A DNA stretch of 51,889 nucleotides from Bacteroidales bacterium (GCA_030523765.1 JAUNHX010000005.1:82421-134309), one strand, 5' to 3'; shown: positions 1-9,841, counted from the first letter of the stretch. The notes: a model not told the origin generated them from the sequence alone. Made by a program: numbers and translations.

Positions 1-35
1 TAAGGGTATAGTAAGGGTGAAGTAAGGGTAATAGG
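1..35. repeat. short 11-bp tandem repeat at window edge
   Basis: The window opens with about three units of an 11-12 bp motif beginning TAAGGGT (positions 1, 12 and 23). The array is cut by the window edge, so its full length is unknown. No gene is visible in 1-305 apart from the dipeptidase terminator at 248-281. Confidence 0.5.
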
Positions 36-247
36 TGTGATTTGCTGATTTAGGTTGTCGCTTTTGTGTTCTTCGACTGAATTGAGTTGACAGGTTAATA
101 ATGATCGACTATTTTTGGTTGTCAGTTGCCCACTGATACGACTGAAAATGGTTTACTCTGATCAAGAGGCAAAGTCTTATCTATCTAAACTTTTGGTTAC
201 TGTCATTATGCAATAGATGCTTTGGAATTGGGTTCGGGAGGAGAAAA

Positions 248-281
248 AAAGAATAGCCTGTCGTGTGGCAGACTATTCTTT
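248..281 (-). terminator. intrinsic terminator of the M20 dipeptidase gene
   Basis: Read on the minus strand this is a hairpin with outer arms AAAGAATAG and CTATTCTTT (248-256 and 273-281). An inner stem surrounds a 4-nt loop, and a run of T follows (the A-run at 244-250 on the plus strand). It lies about 25 bp past the stop codon of the dipeptidase gene. Confidence 0.8.
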
Positions 282-305
282 TATGTGTGTATTAAGAGAT
301 CGACC

Positions 306-1676
306 CTATTTGGTCAATTCTGCAAAGTTCTCGTAGAAATAAGGAATGGTTTCGATACCCTTGAAGAAGTTGGCCAAAGGATAGTTCTCGTTGGGAGCAT
401 GGATGGCATCGCTCTGCAGTCCGAAGCCCATCAAGATGCTCTTAATGCCCAAGATACGCTCAAAGCCCGAGATGATGGGGATGCTGCCACCGCTGCGGGT
501 AGGGATGGGACGTTTGCCCATGGTGGTAGCCATAGCCTGTTCGGCAGCTTTGTAAGCGGGCAGATCCATAGGAGAGGCGTAGGGGGCACCACCGTGAAGC
601 GGTGTCACTTTTACCTTAACACATTCGGGGGCAATCGATTCGAAGTATTCCTGGAACTGTTTGGCAATCTTCTCATAGTCTTGGTTGGCCACCAAACGGG
701 TAGAGATCTTGGCATAGGCTTTAGAGGGGAGCACCGTCTTGCTGCCTTCGCCCTGATAACCACCCCAGATACCACAGACGTCGAGGCAAGGACGGATGCC
801 AGTACGTTCGATAGTAGAGTAGCCTTTCTCACCATGTACGGTCTTGATATTGAGTGCTTTCTGATACTCTTCAAGGTTGAAGGGGGCTTGAGCCATCAGT
901 TCGCGTTCCTCTTGCGATAGTTCTACCACATCGTCATAGAAACCAGGAATGGTGATATGGTTGTTCTCATCGTGGAGGCTGGCAATCATCTTGCTGAGGA
1001 TGATGATGGGGTTGGCAACAGCACCACCATAGATACCGCTGTGTAGGTCGCTATTGGGTCCCGTAACCTCTACCTCCCAATAGTCGAGTCCTCGGAGTCC
1101 TGCACAGATGCTGGGACTCTCGAGTCCGAGCATGCTGGTGTCGCTGACTAGGATGATATCGGCTTTGAGCATCTCTTTGTGTTTCTCACAGAAACCATAA
1201 AGGCTAGGGCTTCCAATCTCCTCTTCGCCCTCAAACATAAACTTGACATTGCAGGGCAACTGGTTGGTTTTCACCATCAGTTCGAAGGCTTTGGCATGCA
1301 TGAAACTCTGACCTTTATCGTCATCGGCACCGCGGGCCCAGATAAAGCCATCTTTCACTACAGGTTCGAAAGGTTGGGTGTTCCAAAGCTCGAGGGGAGC
1401 CACAGGCATCACATCATAGTGACCATATACCAGTACAGTAGGTTTGGCAGGATCAATAATTTTTTCGCCATAAACGACGGGATTGCCTTCAGAGGGCATC
1501 ACTTCAGCTTTGTCGGCACCAGCGGCCAAAAGTAGCTCTTTCCATTTGTTAGCACAGCGGACCATATCCTCTTTGTGCTCGCTTTCGGACGAGATGGAGG
1601 GAATACGAATCAGTTCGAAGAGTTCGTTAAGAAAACGATCTTTGTTAGCCTCGATGTATTGTTTTACGTCTTTCAT
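306..1676 (-). CDS. M20 family metallodipeptidase
   Basis: A 456-aa cytosolic zinc dipeptidase of the M20 (CNDP/PepV-like) type, expected to release amino acids from dipeptides. The metal-site motifs are in order. The HYD motif has H86 and D88. The GADDDKG motif at 116-122 supplies the bridging Asp (D119). The EGEEEIGS motif at 149-156 holds the catalytic and metal-binding acidic residues. D179 lies in VSDT, and a late HAPNE motif near residue 428 supplies the last His ligand. The lid/dimerisation domain lies between these blocks (LHSG, H212). There is no signal peptide, and the length is normal for the family. The gene is monocistronic, with its own Bacteroidetes-type promoter (1731-1738) and a terminator. 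Its promoter diverges from that of galM. Exact dipeptide preference cannot be read from the sequence. Confidence 0.93.
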   Translation of the reverse strand: MKDVKQYIEANKDRFLNELFELIRIPSISSESEHKEDMVRCANKWKELLLAAGADKAEVMPSEGNPVVYGEKIIDPAKPTVLVYGHYDVMPVAPLELWNTQPFEPVVKDGFIWARGADDDKGQSFMHAKAFELMVKTNQLPCNVKFMFEGEEEIGSPSLYGFCEKHKEMLKADIILVSDTSMLGLESPSICAGLRGLDYWEVEVTGPNSDLHSGIYGGAVANPIIILSKMIASLHDENNHITIPGFYDDVVELSQEERELMAQAPFNLEEYQKALNIKTVHGEKGYSTIERTGIRPCLDVCGIWGGYQGEGSKTVLPSKAYAKISTRLVANQDYEKIAKQFQEYFESIAPECVKVKVTPLHGGAPYASPMDLPAYKAAEQAMATTMGKRPIPTRSGGSIPIISGFERILGIKSILMGFGLQSDAIHAPNENYPLANFFKGIETIPYFYENFAELTK

Positions 1677-1730
1677 AATGAGTTACTAATGTTTTATTTT
1701 ATAATTACTTTTGTTTTCATTAAGGAAATG

Positions 1731-1738
1731 CAAATATA
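1731..1738 (-). promoter_or_regulatory. Bacteroidetes -7 promoter element for the dipeptidase gene
   Basis: On the minus strand this reads TATATTTG followed by C, matching the TAnnTTTG -7 box of the Bacteroidetes primary sigma factor. It lies 55 bp upstream of the dipeptidase start codon. Confidence 0.65.
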
Positions 1739-1780
1739 CGAAAGTTTTTCGAACTGGCAACGTAATTCAAAAAGAATTAG

Positions 1781-1788
1781 TATCTTTG
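1781..1788 (+). promoter_or_regulatory. Bacteroidetes -7 promoter element for galM-galK
   Basis: TATCTTTG followed by C matches TAnnTTTG. It lies about 100 bp upstream of the galM start and diverges from the dipeptidase promoter 43 bp away. No clear -33 TTTG was found at the usual spacing. Confidence 0.6.
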
Positions 1789-1885
1789 CAGTTCCAATGA
1801 AAGTCTAAGACAGGATGTCGCACTATAATAATCAAAGGATTGCGATGACTGGCTGACAGTGATAGTAACCTAATACTCGAAAGCA

Positions 1886-2977
1886 ATGGATAATAAATCG
1901 GGACTCGACTCGCAACGTTTTGAAGGAATGATAGATGGGAAAGCATCTCATCTGTATATTCTTACCAACCGCCACGGATTGGAGATGGCAGTATGTAACT
2001 ATGGTGCAACGATTGTTTCGCTGATGGTTCCCGATCGTGAGGGACGGATGGCTAACGTGGTGCTGGGTATGGAGTCGATAGAACAGTTGTTTAACGCCCC
2101 CGAGCCTACTTTTGGAGCGGCCATCGGACGTTATGGCAACCGTATCGCGGGTGCTCAGTTCTCCTTGATGGGGAAATGCTATCAGGTAGGTATGAGTCAG
2201 CCTCCCAACTGCTTGCATGGGGGTATGAAAGGTTTCCACAAGGTGGTGTGGTCGGCGTTGCAGCGCTCAGATCATACGCTTGAACTTCGCTATACCTCGC
2301 CCGATGGTGAGGAGGGATTCCCTGGCACCTTACAGGTGGTAATGACCTATACCCTTACCGATGGTGACGAGCTGAGAATAGATTATTCGGCTATCACCGA
2401 TCGCCCCACAGTATGCAATCTCACCAACCATAGTTATTTCAATCTTGACGGTGTGGGTGAGGGGGTTACCTCTTACATAGGCGATCATAGGCTAACTATG
2501 ATGGCCGATGAGTATATCCCCATCAACGAGGTATGTATCCCTTTGGGCCATAAGGCTCCTGTGGAGGGTACACCGTTCGATTTCCGTGAAGCTATGGCCA
2601 TAGGTGATCGTATCGATGATACCACTCATCAGCAGATTGTTCATGGCGCTGGTTATGATCATTGTTTCTGTATTCGTCCCGATGCCCCAGCCTATCAGGG
2701 TCCTCACCCTGTAGCGGGTCTGCGGCTAGCGGCGGTGGTTGAGAGTCCTCGTTCGGGACGCATCATGCGTACCTATACCACTGAGCCTGGTGTTCAGTTA
2801 TATACGGCCAACTGGCTCAACGGCTTTGCGGGTTATCATGGGGCTACATTCCCTCGTAGGTGTGCTTTCTGCCTTGAAGCACAGCATCATCCCGATAGCA
2901 TCAACCAGCCTGCTTTTGAACAGCCTATCCTACTTCCAGGTCAGGTGTATGCTCAAACCACCATCTATGCTTTTTAA
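1886..2977 (+). CDS. galM: galactose mutarotase (aldose 1-epimerase)
   Basis: A 363-aa aldose 1-epimerase that interconverts beta- and alpha-D-galactose, giving galactokinase its alpha-anomer substrate (Leloir pathway entry). Visible family motifs are GAAIGRYGNRI near residue 83, LTNHSYFNL (catalytic His) and CLEAQHHPDSIN near residue 326 (catalytic Glu region). Length is normal for the family. There is no signal peptide, so the enzyme should act in the cytosol; some Bacteroidetes homologues are exported. It is the first gene of a galM-galK pair, with 36 bp between stop and next start and a promoter at 1781. No galT or transporter gene lies next to it, so the rest of the pathway must be elsewhere. 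Confidence 0.95.
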   Translation: MDNKSGLDSQRFEGMIDGKASHLYILTNRHGLEMAVCNYGATIVSLMVPDREGRMANVVLGMESIEQLFNAPEPTFGAAIGRYGNRIAGAQFSLMGKCYQVGMSQPPNCLHGGMKGFHKVVWSALQRSDHTLELRYTSPDGEEGFPGTLQVVMTYTLTDGDELRIDYSAITDRPTVCNLTNHSYFNLDGVGEGVTSYIGDHRLTMMADEYIPINEVCIPLGHKAPVEGTPFDFREAMAIGDRIDDTTHQQIVHGAGYDHCFCIRPDAPAYQGPHPVAGLRLAAVVESPRSGRIMRTYTTEPGVQLYTANWLNGFAGYHGATFPRRCAFCLEAQHHPDSINQPAFEQPILLPGQVYAQTTIYAF

Positions 2978-3013
2978 TTCACCATTATCAAAATATGAAA
3001 AAATAAATAGATT

Positions 3014-4177
3014 ATGATTGATACACAAGTACTTCGTTCCAGTTTCCTGAGTCGTTATGGTGCTATGCCATCAGCTTGCTTTGCAGCCCCAGGACGTATC
3101 AACCTTATTGGAGAACATACCGATTATAATGGGGGCTTTGTTTTCCCAGGCGCTATCGAGCAGTGTATTGCCTGTGCCATCAGTCCTAACGGCACGCAAA
3201 TGGTACGTGCGTATAGCATTGATCTTGATGACTATTGTGAGTTCGATATCAACGATCAGCAAGGTCCCAAACATACCCATTTTCGCTACCTCTATGGGGT
3301 GGTACGTGAGTTGATGCTGCTAGGTGTTGCTGTGAAAGGTTTCGATACCACCTTCGCAGGCGATGTACCATTGGGTGCTGGCATGTCCTCTTCGGCTGCA
3401 TTAGAGAGTTGTTTCGCTTTTGCTCTCAACAAAATGTATGGCACCGACACCCTTTCTAAGATGGAATTGGCTAAGGTGGGTCAGCGTACGGAACATAATT
3501 ATATAGGTGTGAAATGTGGTATCATGGATCAGTTTGCCTCCATGCATGGTCGCAAAGGGGAGTTGATGCGATTGGACTGCCGTAGCGGTGAGTTCGAATA
3601 TTTCCCCTGGCATCCTGAAGGCTATCGGTTGGTGCTGATCAATTCATGTGTGAAGCACGAATTGGTAGGATCGCCCTATAATGATCGCCGTATGTCGTGT
3701 GAACGGGTGGTGGCTGCCATCAACCGTCTCCATCCTGAGTTGAAGGCAGAAACGCTGCGTGATGTTGATTGGAGTCATTTGAAGGAGGTGCAATCGGAGG
3801 TGAGCGAAGAGGATATGCGAAGAGCTACCTTCGTATTGGGTGAGAAGGATCGTGTGTTGGCTGTATGTGATGCCCTTCAGAAGGGTGATTATGAGCGGGT
3901 AGGGGAGATGATGTATCTTACCCATCAGGGACTATCGGCCGACTATGAGGTTAGTTGCGAGGAACTTGATTTTCTGAATGATATAGCCCGTCAATATGGC
4001 GTAACAGGCTCTCGCATCATGGGCGGTGGCTTTGGTGGCTGCACCATCAATTTGGTTCGCAACGACCTTTACGATACTTTTGTTGCAACGGCCGTAGAAC
4101 GTTTTGCTGAACGCTATGCTAAACAGCCTATTGTTATCCCTGTGGTGATTGGCGATGGTGCCCGCCAACTAGAGTAA
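3014..4177 (+). CDS. galK: galactokinase
   Basis: A 387-aa GHMP-family kinase that phosphorylates alpha-D-galactose with ATP to galactose 1-phosphate. The N-terminal galactokinase signature RINLIGEHTDYNGG lies at about residues 28-41. The ATP-binding loop GAGMSSSAALE lies at about 122-132, and the C-terminal GHMP motif GGGFGGC at about 337-343. Length (380-400 aa) is normal. It lies 36 bp behind galM and is very likely co-transcribed with it. The 126-bp gap to mutS2 contains no obvious strong terminator, so read-through into mutS2 is possible. Confidence 0.97.
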   Translation: MIDTQVLRSSFLSRYGAMPSACFAAPGRINLIGEHTDYNGGFVFPGAIEQCIACAISPNGTQMVRAYSIDLDDYCEFDINDQQGPKHTHFRYLYGVVRELMLLGVAVKGFDTTFAGDVPLGAGMSSSAALESCFAFALNKMYGTDTLSKMELAKVGQRTEHNYIGVKCGIMDQFASMHGRKGELMRLDCRSGEFEYFPWHPEGYRLVLINSCVKHELVGSPYNDRRMSCERVVAAINRLHPELKAETLRDVDWSHLKEVQSEVSEEDMRRATFVLGEKDRVLAVCDALQKGDYERVGEMMYLTHQGLSADYEVSCEELDFLNDIARQYGVTGSRIMGGGFGGCTINLVRNDLYDTFVATAVERFAERYAKQPIVIPVVIGDGARQLE

Positions 4178-4303
4178 AAAACGCTACTGGCAAAACAATA
4201 ATTTTATCACTGCTCCGTTACAAATTATTCTTTGAAGGGGCACGGTACCCTATGTATATCCCTTTTATAGTATAAACGTATAGATAGATTAAAAAGAAGA
4301 ATT

Positions 4304-6763
4304 ATGAGCACTACGCTGGAAGAGCGTCTAGGATTTGATAAGATATGTGATTTGGTGGCTGCTGAGTGCACCAACCCTATGGCGGTGAGGATGGCTCACG
4401 AGATGTCGTTCTCGACCGATTATGATCGGGTGATGCTGAATCTGCATCAAACGGAGGAGTTCCGTCAGATCCTGCTGCTCGAAAACAGCTTCCCTTCACA
4501 GGATTTCTTCGATCTTACTGAGGAGCTAACTCGCTTGCGGGTGGGCAATACTGTGATTGAACTTGAGTCGCTAGTACGTCTTCGCAATTCACTTCATACC
4601 CTTGGCGAGTGTCTCCGTTTTCTGTTGCGCGACGATAAAGAGGGCTATCCTCACCTTCGTGCTATGGCACAAAAGGTGGAATTAGATCCTTCTATCACTA
4701 AGATGCTCAGTAAGTTGATTGATGACAGGGGCGAACTACGCGATGATGCTTCACCTATGCTTGCCGATATCCGCAGTCAGATGCGACGCAAATCGGCCGA
4801 GGTCGACACAAAGATTAGTCGCACGCTAGCTCATGCTAAGCATGAGGGATGGGCTCCCGAAAATGGGGAGGTGACGATCCGTAATGGACGTTTGGTAATC
4901 CCTATGCTTGACACTCATCGGCGCAAAATCAAAGGCTTCATTCATGATGAATCGGCTACTCGACAAACGGCCTATCTTGAACCATCGGAGGTGGTAGAGC
5001 TTAACAATGATCTTAGGGAGCTCGAATTTGCTGAACGACATGAGATACAAAAGATTCTTGCTCATTTCAGCGATATGATACGACCGCAGATCTTGTCGCT
5101 AGTCAATGCCTATTGGTTCTTGGCTCGTATCGATTTCATTAGGGCTAAGGCTCGCTTTGCCCTTACGCTTCATGCGGGACTGCCTAATGTGAGTAACGAA
5201 ACGCAGATTGACTGGCATGAGGCTCGTCACCCTTTGCTGATGCTGGCCTTCCAGAAAAACCATAATGGCGAGGAGGTGGTGCCTTTCGATATAGTGCTCA
5301 ACGAACAGAGTCATATCTTGATTATCTCGGGACCTAATGCTGGAGGTAAGTCGGTGTGCTTGAAGGCGGTAGGTTTGATACAGTATATGCTGCAAGCGGG
5401 TATGTTGGTCCCTATTCGCGAAACATCGGAATGTGGTATCTTCGATAATCTTTTTATCGATATTGGCGATCAGCAGAGTCTTGAAAATGACCTAAGTACC
5501 TATACTTCGCATCTCCAAAATATGAAGGAACTGCTCTCGCAAGCATCGGCTCAGACGCTTTTCCTCCTCGATGAATTGGGTGGTGGCACCGAACCGCGTT
5601 CGGGATGTGCTATTGCTGAGGCATTGCTCGAAGAGCTCTATCTTCGTGGCTCTTATGGTGTTGTGACTACCCATTTCTCTGATCTCAAGCTTTTGGCTGA
5701 CACCTATCCTGGCATTGCCAATGGTGCTATGCTTTTCGATACCCATGCCATGCGTCCGCTCTATCGCCTTTCGATAGGTCATCCAGGTAGCTCGTTTGCT
5801 TTCGAGATTGCTCGCAATGTGGGATTCCCTGCCGAGGTCTTGGTGGCTGCTGAAGGCAAGGTAGGAACGGAGATGCTCAATTTTGAACATCAGCTGCAAC
5901 AGATGGAACTCGACAAACGTGATATTGAACGACGTCAGCAAGAGCTAGAGGTAAGCGATAATTTCCTCAACGAGGTCATTCAGAAATACCAACGTCTCAA
6001 CGAACAGCTAGAGAGTAAGAAACATGAAATCCTCTCGCAAGCTCGCAGTCAGGCTCGCCAAATCTTGGCTGATGCTAATCGTACGGTTGAACAGACCATC
6101 TCTGATATCAAGACGGCTCAGGCTGAGAAGGAGAAGACGGCTGCCGCTCGTGCTTCACTTCATCAACAAGTAATGAAGGTGGAGGAGGAGCAGATGGCTC
6201 ATGATGAGCAGTTGCAAGAACTAAAGAAAAGCAGTCCTGCCGCTATCGTACAGCCTCAATCGGTTGTCCGTGAAGATGATAGGGTGGAGGGCCCTGTCGT
6301 TGTTGGTGATATTGTGCGGATTGATGGTAATGATTCGTATGGCGAAGTGGTTGAGATCAAGGGTAAGAAGGCAGTGGTGGAGAGTAACAGTCTTCGCATG
6401 ACTATTGCTCTATCGCGCCTTACCAAGACCAAGAAGCAGCATCTGCCTACCGATAAACGTTCGTCACAAAATAGTCGGTTCCAGTCTATCTATGACGATA
6501 TCAACGAAAAAAGGAAGTTCTTCTCGCCTAAGCTCGACCTCAGGGGTCATCGTGCAGAGGAGGCGCTCGATGAGGTGTCTCGTTTCCTTGATGAGGCACA
6601 GCTCTTGGGTGAGAAGGAGTTACGTATCCTTCATGGGAAAGGTTATGGCATCCTCAAAACGCTAATACGTCAGCAACTCTCGGGCAATCACGATGTGGAG
6701 TCGTTCCATTCGGAGCGTCTAGAGTTGGGTGGTGACGGCATTACTGTAGTACATCTTAAATAG
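4304..6763 (+). CDS. mutS2: MutS2 family ATPase/endonuclease
   Basis: An 819-aa MutS2 protein. The family limits homologous recombination or rescues stalled ribosomes, depending on the organism, and does not act in classical mismatch repair. It lacks the N-terminal mismatch-binding domain of MutS. The core and lever region comes first, then the ABC-type ATPase with Walker A GPNAGGKS (about residue 343) and Walker B LLLDELGGGTEP (about 422-432). A Glu/Gln-rich coiled coil follows at about 515-640. The C-terminal Smr nuclease domain carries LDLRGH (about 744) and HGKGYGILK (about 773). All expected parts are present. It lies 31 bp upstream of mutL, so co-expression is likely. Confidence 0.95.
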   Translation: MSTTLEERLGFDKICDLVAAECTNPMAVRMAHEMSFSTDYDRVMLNLHQTEEFRQILLLENSFPSQDFFDLTEELTRLRVGNTVIELESLVRLRNSLHTLGECLRFLLRDDKEGYPHLRAMAQKVELDPSITKMLSKLIDDRGELRDDASPMLADIRSQMRRKSAEVDTKISRTLAHAKHEGWAPENGEVTIRNGRLVIPMLDTHRRKIKGFIHDESATRQTAYLEPSEVVELNNDLRELEFAERHEIQKILAHFSDMIRPQILSLVNAYWFLARIDFIRAKARFALTLHAGLPNVSNETQIDWHEARHPLLMLAFQKNHNGEEVVPFDIVLNEQSHILIISGPNAGGKSVCLKAVGLIQYMLQAGMLVPIRETSECGIFDNLFIDIGDQQSLENDLSTYTSHLQNMKELLSQASAQTLFLLDELGGGTEPRSGCAIAEALLEELYLRGSYGVVTTHFSDLKLLADTYPGIANGAMLFDTHAMRPLYRLSIGHPGSSFAFEIARNVGFPAEVLVAAEGKVGTEMLNFEHQLQQMELDKRDIERRQQELEVSDNFLNEVIQKYQRLNEQLESKKHEILSQARSQARQILADANRTVEQTISDIKTAQAEKEKTAAARASLHQQVMKVEEEQMAHDEQLQELKKSSPAAIVQPQSVVREDDRVEGPVVVGDIVRIDGNDSYGEVVEIKGKKAVVESNSLRMTIALSRLTKTKKQHLPTDKRSSQNSRFQSIYDDINEKRKFFSPKLDLRGHRAEEALDEVSRFLDEAQLLGEKELRILHGKGYGILKTLIRQQLSGNHDVESFHSERLELGGDGITVVHLK

Positions 6764-6794
6764 TATCAATCAAATAAGTAAAAAATAACCAACA

Positions 6795-8693
6795 GTGTCA
6801 GATATTATCAACATACTCCCCGATAGTGTGGCGAACCAGATCGCTGCTGGCGAGGTGGTAGACCGTCCGGCGTCGTGTGTCAAGGAATTGCTTGAAAATG
6901 CAATCGATGCTGGTGCTACACAGATTCAACTCATAGTGAAAGATGCGGGTCGTTCGCTCATCCATGTCATCGATAATGGTAAAGGAATGTCGGATAGCGA
7001 TGCGCGTCTCTGTTTTGAGCGGCATGCTACTTCTAAGATACATAAGGCAGACGATCTGTTTGCTATCCATACCATGGGCTTTCGTGGTGAGGCTTTGGCT
7101 TCGATTGCTGCTGTGGCTCAGGTGGAGCTGAAAACACGTCAGGCTAACAACGAGTTGGGTACTTGTGTGGTTATCGAAGGAAGCGATGTCAAGAGTCAGG
7201 AGCCTTGCTCTACCGCTGTGGGTACCTCGATAGCGGTAAAGAATCTCTTCTTCAATATTCCTGCACGACGTAATTTTCTTAAGAAGGATACTATCGAACT
7301 GAGTCATATCGATGAGATATTTCGTCGTGTGGCATTGGTTAACAACAGTATTTCTTTCAGTTTCCATAGTAATGGCAAACTATTGTACGATCTTCGTGCT
7401 AGCAATAAGGCGCAACGGATTGCTGCCATCTACAATATGGATGGCACCCAGAAATTGTTTCCTGTCAAAGAGGAGACGGAGTTGGTGAGTGTGGAGGGTT
7501 ATGTGGGGAAACCGGAGTATGCCCGCAAGACTCGTGGCGAGCAATATCTTTTTGTTAACAACCGTTTTATCAGACATCAGAAGTTGAGTTTTGCTGTTGA
7601 GTTGGCTTATAAGGATATGATCCCAGATCATAGTTACCCGTGCTATTTCCTTTTCATCACTGTTGATCCTTCTCGTCTCGATGTCAATATACATCCTACT
7701 AAGACCGAGGTACGCTTTGTTGATGAGCAAGCGGTAAGTGCTATTCTGAGGGCTACCACCAAGAAGGCTTTGGGGCAGTTTCGTTTGTCTAACGAGATAG
7801 AGTTTAACCCTAGCGATGAGATTGATTTCACTCCCGCTCCAAAAGATTATATTCCTCCAACGCCTCGTATCAGTTATAATGAGAATTTCAATCCTTTCGA
7901 GGCTTCTCCAACAACGCCTACTAAGGGTGGGGGCTTCCCCTCTGGTAGAATGGCTTTGCGAAGTGCAGGATGGGGTGATAATGAAACGGCTCAAACCGAT
8001 TTGCAGCATTTCTTTGACGATCAGGAAGATGTAGATGCAGGGTCGGTGCTCAAGAAAGAGACCCTGGAGGCTTCAACGCCTATGGCTACGGTTATTGAAA
8101 GCAGCGAGGAGGAGAGCGATGCAAGCAGTTCGGATCTGCCTATCTTCTTGCTGAACCGTTTTATTGTTACAACTCTTCGCTCGGGATTACTTATTGTGGA
8201 TCAGTGTAGGGCTTATGAACGCATACTCTTCGAGCGTCTCATGAACCGTCGTCAGGAGAATGGTGCTGCGGGTGCACAGCAGCTGCTATTTCCTGTTACC
8301 TGTTCATTTGCACCTGCTGATGCTGAGTTGATGGCCGATTCGATAGATGAGATTCGTCGTATGGGATTTATCATCGAGAAGATGGGGCAGTGTAGTTATG
8401 TGGTATCGGCCACTCCGCCCGATGTCAAGGAGAGTGAATTACAGATGCTTTTCGATCAGATGGTTACCGACATAAAGTGTGATATGATGCAACGTTTTGG
8501 CGATCGGCATCGCAGTCTCTGTATGTCGATGGCCCGACAAATGGCTGTTGGTACTGTTGGTCGTCTCAGTCCTGATGCTATGCAGGCTGTTATAGCCGAA
8601 CTCTTTGCTTGTCAGGTACCTAATATCACCCCATCGGGCAAGAAGACCATGGTTATCCTTGACGCTGATGCTATTAACGAACGATTCCGATAG
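6795..8693 (+). CDS. mutL: DNA mismatch repair protein MutL
   Basis: A 632-aa MutL homologue that couples mismatch recognition by MutS to downstream repair. The N-terminal GHKL ATPase is intact: ENAIDAGAT (about 35), DNGKGM (about 56) and FRGEALASIAA (about 95). The variable linker is at about 340-440. The C-terminal dimerisation domain follows but is unusual. The position of the DQHA(X)2E endonuclease motif reads DQCRAYE (469-475), and the late Cys/His zinc motif near the C-terminus reads ITPSGKK instead of a CPHGRP-like sequence. The start is GTG at 6795, 31 bp after the mutS2 stop; the next in-frame ATG lies well inside the ATPase domain, so GTG is required. A cotranscribed mutS2-mutL pair is inferred. 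Confidence 0.95.
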   Translation: MSDIINILPDSVANQIAAGEVVDRPASCVKELLENAIDAGATQIQLIVKDAGRSLIHVIDNGKGMSDSDARLCFERHATSKIHKADDLFAIHTMGFRGEALASIAAVAQVELKTRQANNELGTCVVIEGSDVKSQEPCSTAVGTSIAVKNLFFNIPARRNFLKKDTIELSHIDEIFRRVALVNNSISFSFHSNGKLLYDLRASNKAQRIAAIYNMDGTQKLFPVKEETELVSVEGYVGKPEYARKTRGEQYLFVNNRFIRHQKLSFAVELAYKDMIPDHSYPCYFLFITVDPSRLDVNIHPTKTEVRFVDEQAVSAILRATTKKALGQFRLSNEIEFNPSDEIDFTPAPKDYIPPTPRISYNENFNPFEASPTTPTKGGGFPSGRMALRSAGWGDNETAQTDLQHFFDDQEDVDAGSVLKKETLEASTPMATVIESSEEESDASSSDLPIFLLNRFIVTTLRSGLLIVDQCRAYERILFERLMNRRQENGAAGAQQLLFPVTCSFAPADAELMADSIDEIRRMGFIIEKMGQCSYVVSATPPDVKESELQMLFDQMVTDIKCDMMQRFGDRHRSLCMSMARQMAVGTVGRLSPDAMQAVIAELFACQVPNITPSGKKTMVILDADAINERFR

Positions 8694-8753
8694 AACTGTT
8701 TTATTATTATTTAATGTTTCTTTAAAAAACTAATACCATTCCCTTTTTCAATT

Positions 8754-9572
8754 ATGGCCGCATATAGTCCCCAAGGCATGCAAATGCTTCCTCCAGGAGT
8801 AAAGAATCTTCTCATTATCAATGTGCTTATGTTTGTTGCTGCTTTTGTGGTGCAACGTTCGTTGGGTATCGATCTCAACGACTCGTTGGCGCTCTATGCA
8901 GTGCAAAGCAGTCAGTTCCGTCCGTGGCAGTACATAACTTATATGTTTATGCATGGCAGCTTCGATCATATCTTATTTAATATGTTCGCTTTGTGGATGT
9001 TTGGTTATGTGCTTGAGAATTATTGGGGTACGGTCCGTTTTGTCATCTTTTATATGGTATGTGGTGTTGGTGCTGGATTGGTGCATACCCTCATCACGGG
9101 TATCGATGTCCATATTGCTCAGCAGGCGGTCAACAACTATGCAGTCAATCCTAACCCTGATGCGATGATGGCGCTACTCGATAGTAGGTTTGCTCGTCTT
9201 TATAACCCCAGTGCTGTGGCCGATTTCCTCAGTCAGTGGCGTGCCAGTGCGGAAAGTTCGGACTATGGTATGCTTTCGGTTCAGCTGATGCAACAGATGG
9301 TAGATTTCAAAGCTAGTGTTCCTACGGTGGGTGCTTCGGGAGCGGTATATGGTATCTTGTTAGCTTTTGGTATGATGTTCCCCAATGAACAGATCTACCT
9401 CTATTTCCTCGTACCCATCAAAGCCAAATGGTTTGTGATAGGTTATGGCGCTATTGAGCTCTTCTTAGGAATCTTCCATTCAGCCGATGGTATTGCCCAT
9501 TTTGCCCATCTGGGAGGAATGCTATTTGGTCTGATTCTTATCCTTATGTGGAGACGGCAACGTAGAATGTAG
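8754..9572 (+). CDS. rhomboid-family intramembrane serine protease
   Basis: A 272-aa polytopic inner-membrane protein of the rhomboid family, which cleaves transmembrane segments of other proteins. The catalytic dyad is visible: Ser195 in the GASG motif and His252 in HFAHLGG, both in predicted membrane helices. The HGSFDHILFNMFALW block (about 64-78), with the conserved His and Asn of the L1/TM2 region, is also present. A roughly 75-residue soluble insertion lies between TM3 and the Ser helix (about 125-190). Substrate is unknown. The gene follows mutL by 60 bp and ends with a strong terminator at 9613. Confidence 0.92.
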   Translation: MAAYSPQGMQMLPPGVKNLLIINVLMFVAAFVVQRSLGIDLNDSLALYAVQSSQFRPWQYITYMFMHGSFDHILFNMFALWMFGYVLENYWGTVRFVIFYMVCGVGAGLVHTLITGIDVHIAQQAVNNYAVNPNPDAMMALLDSRFARLYNPSAVADFLSQWRASAESSDYGMLSVQLMQQMVDFKASVPTVGASGAVYGILLAFGMMFPNEQIYLYFLVPIKAKWFVIGYGAIELFLGIFHSADGIAHFAHLGGMLFGLILILMWRRQRRM

Positions 9573-9612
9573 TTCAGAACCTTTATTAAGTCTTGTAATA
9601 GGTATATTTAAC

Positions 9613-9649
9613 AATACCCACAAGATAATTTATTTATCTTGTGGGTATT
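9613..9649 (+). terminator. strong hairpin terminator behind the rhomboid gene
   Basis: Perfect 16-bp inverted repeat (9613-9628 and 9634-9649, arms AATACCCACAAGATAA and its complement) with a 5-nt loop, followed by AT-rich sequence with T runs. It lies 40 bp after the rhomboid stop codon. The 9573-9875 interval holds only this and the converging terminator at 9818. Confidence 0.8.
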
Positions 9650-9817
9650 ATATTTCTTTATGTGTAAGAGTGGTAGGGAAGGACTTCCTATAAAAAAAAG
9701 TGAGGTCGTCGTCTTCCGATCGACGCCCCACCTAAAATACATCTGAAATAAGTAAGCACCTTTATTTACGCAGAAAAGCGAAAAAAGTTCCATTTTTCTT
9801 AAAAAAAGATGAAAAAA

Positions 9818-9841
9818 AAGTAATTGCAGGTGCAATTACTT
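9818..9841 (-). terminator. intrinsic terminator of the acyltransferase gene
   Basis: On the minus strand, arms AAGTAATTGCA and TGCAATTACTT (9831-9841 and 9818-9828) form a tight hairpin that runs straight into a run of eight or more T residues. It lies about 35 bp past the acyltransferase stop, converging with the rhomboid terminator. Confidence 0.85.
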
